Origin: an uncultured Actinomycetes bacterium
Lineage (GTDB): Bacteria; Actinomycetota; Aquicultoria; CAJVYJ01
DNA: 5,246 bases
Direction of reading: 5' to 3'
Assembly: GCA_913009475.1 (NCBI GenBank)
Contig: CAJVYJ010000143.1
Span: 1 to 5,246, forward strand
Each line of letters opens with the position of its first letter. Positions within the stretch are counted from its first letter, which is position 1. Shown piece after piece: positions 5,090 through 5,246 of the stretch. Below the pieces are notes generated by a model. That model searched no databases and was not told where the DNA came from. It saw nothing but the letters and a program-made list of their open reading frames with translations. The position numbers and the translations under genes were made by a program.

Positions 5090-5246
5090 TAGCTACGACA
5101 CTGGATATCGGCTTCCTACTTTCCATCTCCAATAGAATTTCATTGAAGATATTAAGGTAAGATTTAAGACTATTGGTCGACAGGAAATTATCTCTGACCT
5201 TTTCCTTGCCGGCGATACCCATTTTTTCCCCTTCTTTTGCATGCTC
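5067..5246 (-). CDS. Glycosyltransferase (GT4/group 1-like), C-terminal end only, runs off the window
   Basis: On the minus strand an open frame enters from the window edge and ends at TGA 5069-5067, giving 59 codons. It begins EHAKEGEKMGIAGKEKVRDN and continues FLSTNSLKSYLNIFNEIL. This matches the usual C-terminus of group 1/GT4 glycosyltransferases: 'MGxxGRxxVxxxFs...Yxxifxxll', the final helix that packs back on the N-terminal Rossmann domain. The catalytic part is outside the window, so substrate and product cannot be told. The frame ends with a tail (SRKPISSVVANEQKKIS) that overlaps the first 23 nt of the GT20 gene in a different frame. The two are therefore very likely in one operon, with the synthase translated by re-initiation. 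This gene may add sugars to a glycan or act on a related sugar phosphate. Confidence 0.7.
   Translation of the reverse strand, partial: EHAKEGEKMGIAGKEKVRDNFLSTNSLKSYLNIFNEILLEMESRKPISSVVANEQKKIS

Noticed and set aside
4511..5135. Plus-strand frames 4511-4750 and 4842-5135 inside the synthase gene
   Set aside because: They are antisense to the GT20 gene, whose conserved motifs span both regions. No independent signals were seen.
2588..5178. 12-nt direct repeat AGACTATTGGTC at 2588-2599 and 5167-5178
   Set aside because: A 12-nt match between two sites in 5 kb is expected about once by chance, and the second copy is inside a coding region.

Overview
The window looks like one end of a short-read assembly contig from an uncultivated, moderately AT-rich bacterium. 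Positions 1-70 are not biological. They are a poly-T run followed by the complete 58-base Illumina P5/universal adapter, so genomic sequence starts at about 71. Nothing fixes the taxonomy. Bacterial origin is supported by Shine-Dalgarno sites (two before TTG starts), a sigma70-type promoter, a COG1579 zinc-ribbon/RNase HI gene pair and a bacterial OtsA/OtsB set. An Omnitrophota-like candidate phylum would fit, but this is a guess.

Layout. 72-1191 (+): the 3' part of a COG1579 coiled-coil/C4 zinc-ribbon gene, overlapping by 11 nt a complete RNase HI gene that starts at TTG with a good SD. 1190-1444 (-): a stretch without a convincing protein gene. It has a strong minus-strand promoter (TTGACA-N16-TATTTT with extended -10), a long-range 9-bp pairing that begins about 2 nt after the predicted transcription start, and a hairpin plus T6 terminator. 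The best reading is a small RNA gene of about 220 nt and unknown family. 1523-1831 (+): a small acidic protein of unknown function, convergent with 1845-2519 (-), a secreted coiled-coil protein resembling the N-terminal domain of PcsB/CwlO-type proteins but with no hydrolase domain.

2755-5246 is a disaccharide (probably trehalose) module. A HAD-family trehalose-6-phosphate phosphatase (+) converges on a GT20 trehalose-6-phosphate synthase (-). They are separated by an AT-rich hairpin that can terminate both. The synthase overlaps by 23 nt the end of an upstream glycosyltransferase gene that runs off the window, so those two are probably cotranscribed and translationally coupled. Synthase and phosphatase together would convert UDP- (or ADP-/GDP-) glucose plus glucose-6-phosphate to trehalose, a compatible solute. 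The synthase carries variant GT20 motifs, so the acceptor is not certain.

I found no CRISPR array, tRNA, rRNA, insertion sequence or phage gene. The most interesting unexplained element is the candidate small RNA at about 1190-1410 on the minus strand.
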